DNA from: an uncultured Collinsella sp.
GTDB lineage: Bacteria; Actinomycetota; Coriobacteriia; Coriobacteriales; Coriobacteriaceae
Direction: 5' to 3'
Length of the DNA: 6,830 nucleotides
NCBI GenBank assembly: GCA_900545505.1
Contig: UQZC01000088.1
Span: 1 to 6,830 of the forward strand
Shown here: piece after piece, positions 5,820 through 6,830 of the stretch
How positions within the stretch are numbered: the stretch's first letter is position 1
How the letters are laid out: each line of letters begins with the position of its first letter
Position numbers and translations under genes: made by a program
The notes under the pieces: generated by a model
The model's input: the letters and a program-made list of their open reading frames with translations, nothing else
What the model was told of the DNA's origin: nothing
Database searches by the model: none

Positions 5820-5825
5820 TATAAT
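5820..5825 (+). promoter_or_regulatory. -10 box of the tcdA promoter
   Basis: A perfect TATAAT lies 44 nt upstream of the tcdA start codon. The best -35 at 17 bp spacing (ATCGCA, 5797-5802) is poor. GGCGAT occurs on both sides of the box (5810-5815 and 5826-5831), 16 bp apart; this may be chance. The box lies about 90 bp from the divergent sdpR -10, so the two promoters do not overlap. Confidence 0.5.
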
Positions 5826-5869
5826 GGCGATAGCTAAAACACGACCTGCTTCCCCATCGGAGGATATCT

Positions 5870-6667
5870 ATGACCGAAACCGTTGCCGCAGCCGCCATCG
5901 AGACACGCGACACCAAGCTCGAGATTATCATGGGCCGCGAGGCACTCGATAAGCTCGCCGATGCTACGGTGCTAGTGCTCGGCTGCGGAGGCGTGGGCTC
6001 CAACTGCTGCGAGGCACTCGCCCGCGGCGGCATCGGTCATTTCGTCATTCTGGACAAGGACATCATCGCGCCCAGCAATATCAATCGCCAGGCCATCGCC
6101 TTTCACAGCACCGCCGGCAAGCGCAAAGTCGACGTCATGGAGGCTATGATTCACGACATCAACCCTACCGCTACCGTCATCAAGCGCACCGAATACCTGC
6201 TGAGCGACAACATCGATGATTTCTTCGCGAGCGTTTTGGAGCAGACGGACGGCAAGCTCGACTACGTCGTCGACGCCATCGACACCATCTCGGCCAAGCT
6301 CACCATTGCCAAATATGCTCAGGACCACGACATTCGTTTGGTTAGCTCCATGGGCGGGGCCAACAAGCTCCATCCCGAGTGCCTCCGCTTTGCCGACATT
6401 TTCGATACGGTACGTGACCCCATGAGCCGCATCATGCGCAAAGAATGCAAGAAGCGCGGAATCAAGAGCCTGCATGTACTGTTTAGCTGCGAGGAATCGG
6501 TTAAGACACAGCCCCGCGACCCTTCCAACATCCACGAGCGCACCGAGCTGGGAACCGCCAGCTTTATGCCGCCCATCATGGGTCAGATGATTGCCGGCGA
6601 GGTTATCCGCCAGATCAGCGGCCGCGGCACCGAGCGCGTGCGCGCCGATGGCCAGCGCTTAGACTAG
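5870..6667 (+). CDS. tcdA: tRNA threonylcarbamoyladenosine dehydratase TcdA (ThiF/E1-like)
   Basis: TcdA uses ATP to cyclise t6A at position 37 of ANN-decoding tRNAs into ct6A (cyclic t6A), improving decoding. The product is 265 residues (E. coli TcdA, formerly CsdL, is about 268). The E1-like nucleotide-binding fold is clear: the glycine loop in LVLGCGGVGSN (35-45), AxSNINRQ (67-74) with the Arg expected to contact ATP phosphates, acidic DKD (62-64), YVVDAIDT (132-139) and MGGANKLHP (161-169). The distal part has the family's RDPMSRIMRKE and CKKRGI stretches and GTASFMPPIMGQMIAGEVI near the end. GGAGG (5859-5863) lies 6 nt before ATG 5870, and the N-terminal length before the fold fits the family. 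The sulfur-transfer partners CsdA and CsdE of E. coli are not in the window. Only 14 nt separate it from the next gene, with no terminator, so the two are probably co-transcribed. Confidence 0.93.
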   Translation: MTETVAAAAIETRDTKLEIIMGREALDKLADATVLVLGCGGVGSNCCEALARGGIGHFVILDKDIIAPSNINRQAIAFHSTAGKRKVDVMEAMIHDINPTATVIKRTEYLLSDNIDDFFASVLEQTDGKLDYVVDAIDTISAKLTIAKYAQDHDIRLVSSMGGANKLHPECLRFADIFDTVRDPMSRIMRKECKKRGIKSLHVLFSCEESVKTQPRDPSNIHERTELGTASFMPPIMGQMIAGEVIRQISGRGTERVRADGQRLD

Positions 6668-6681
6668 CGGAGCGCGCCGAG

Positions 6682-6830
6682 ATGGAGCCCCGGTTATTTG
6701 ATGCACACTGCCATCTTGATTTGATGACTTACCCGAATGCCGTTGCTGACGAAACTGCGGCTATAGGGCTGGGGGTCTTTGATTGCGGGGTCGACCCATG
6801 CGACTTCGAGGCAGCAAAAAAGCGGGCCAG
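6682..6830 (+). CDS. TatD-family metal-dependent hydrolase, 5' part only
   Basis: The first 49 codons of a gene cut by the window end. The reading opens MEPRLFDAHCHLD, the N-terminal metal-binding HxH motif (His9, His11) of TatD-family amidohydrolase-fold nucleases, followed by a strand-like GLGVFDCGVDP where TatD proteins have their second barrel strand. Family members are two-metal phosphodiesterases, often with 3'-5' exonuclease activity on DNA or RNA. Start ATG 6682 is supported by CGGAG (6668-6672), which overlaps the region just after the tcdA stop, 9 nt upstream. It probably forms an operon with tcdA. The sequence beyond HxH diverges enough that a TatD-like subgroup is possible, so no gene symbol is given. 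Confidence 0.75.
   Translation, partial: MEPRLFDAHCHLDLMTYPNAVADETAAIGLGVFDCGVDPCDFEAAKKRA

Noticed and set aside
1..6830. phage, defence island, CRISPR array or transposon genes
   Set aside because: No repeat-spacer array, transposase, integrase, nuclease-helicase or toxin-antitoxin pair is seen; all recognised genes are housekeeping or the sdpR-sdpI pair.

Overview
The window reads as ordinary chromosomal DNA from a moderately GC-rich (around 60%) bacterium. Gene content and style suggest a gut actinobacterium of the Coriobacteriia, Collinsella-like; this is an impression from codon use and protein flavour, not a proven assignment. The first ten bases equal the 3' end of the standard Illumina adapter, so position 1 is almost certainly a contig edge with untrimmed adapter.

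Layout. (1) 235-1188 (+): an unrecognised membrane protein with an extracytoplasmic Ser/Thr/Gly/Asn tail, closed by a GC-rich hairpin. (2) 1329-2636 (+): an unrecognised 435-residue protein with a compact N-terminal domain (possibly winged-helix/LOTUS-like), a Lys-rich stretch, about 210 residues of Glu/Pro/Ala-rich linker and a small C-terminal domain. It is preceded by an extended -10 and a perfect palindrome and followed by a strong intrinsic terminator. (3) 2690-2850: a convergent intergenic region with a tiered ~96-nt inverted repeat capped by a cUUCGg tetraloop, plus a second 12-bp hairpin. (4) 2851-4530 (-): ettA, the ABC-F translational throttle factor. (5) 4715-5690 (-): an sdpR-sdpI pair (ArsR-family repressor and membrane immunity/sensor protein) with overlapping ends, its own intrinsic terminator, and a promoter whose -35 lies inside an ArsR-type inverted repeat. 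(6) 5870-6830 (+): tcdA (cyclic t6A37 tRNA modification) and, 14 nt downstream, the start of a TatD-family hydrolase cut by the window end.

How it fits together. EttA and TcdA both act on translation (ribosome entry into elongation under low energy, and ANN-decoding tRNAs), but they are on different transcripts and nothing shows co-regulation. The sdpR-sdpI pair is a self-contained autoregulated sensing/immunity module without a visible sdpABC toxin operon. I see no RNA genes, CRISPR array, transposase, integrase or phage gene. I found no clear new multi-gene system. The items most worth a second look are the structured element at 2692-2847, the 435-residue protein with its palindromic control region, and the orphan SdpR-SdpI module.
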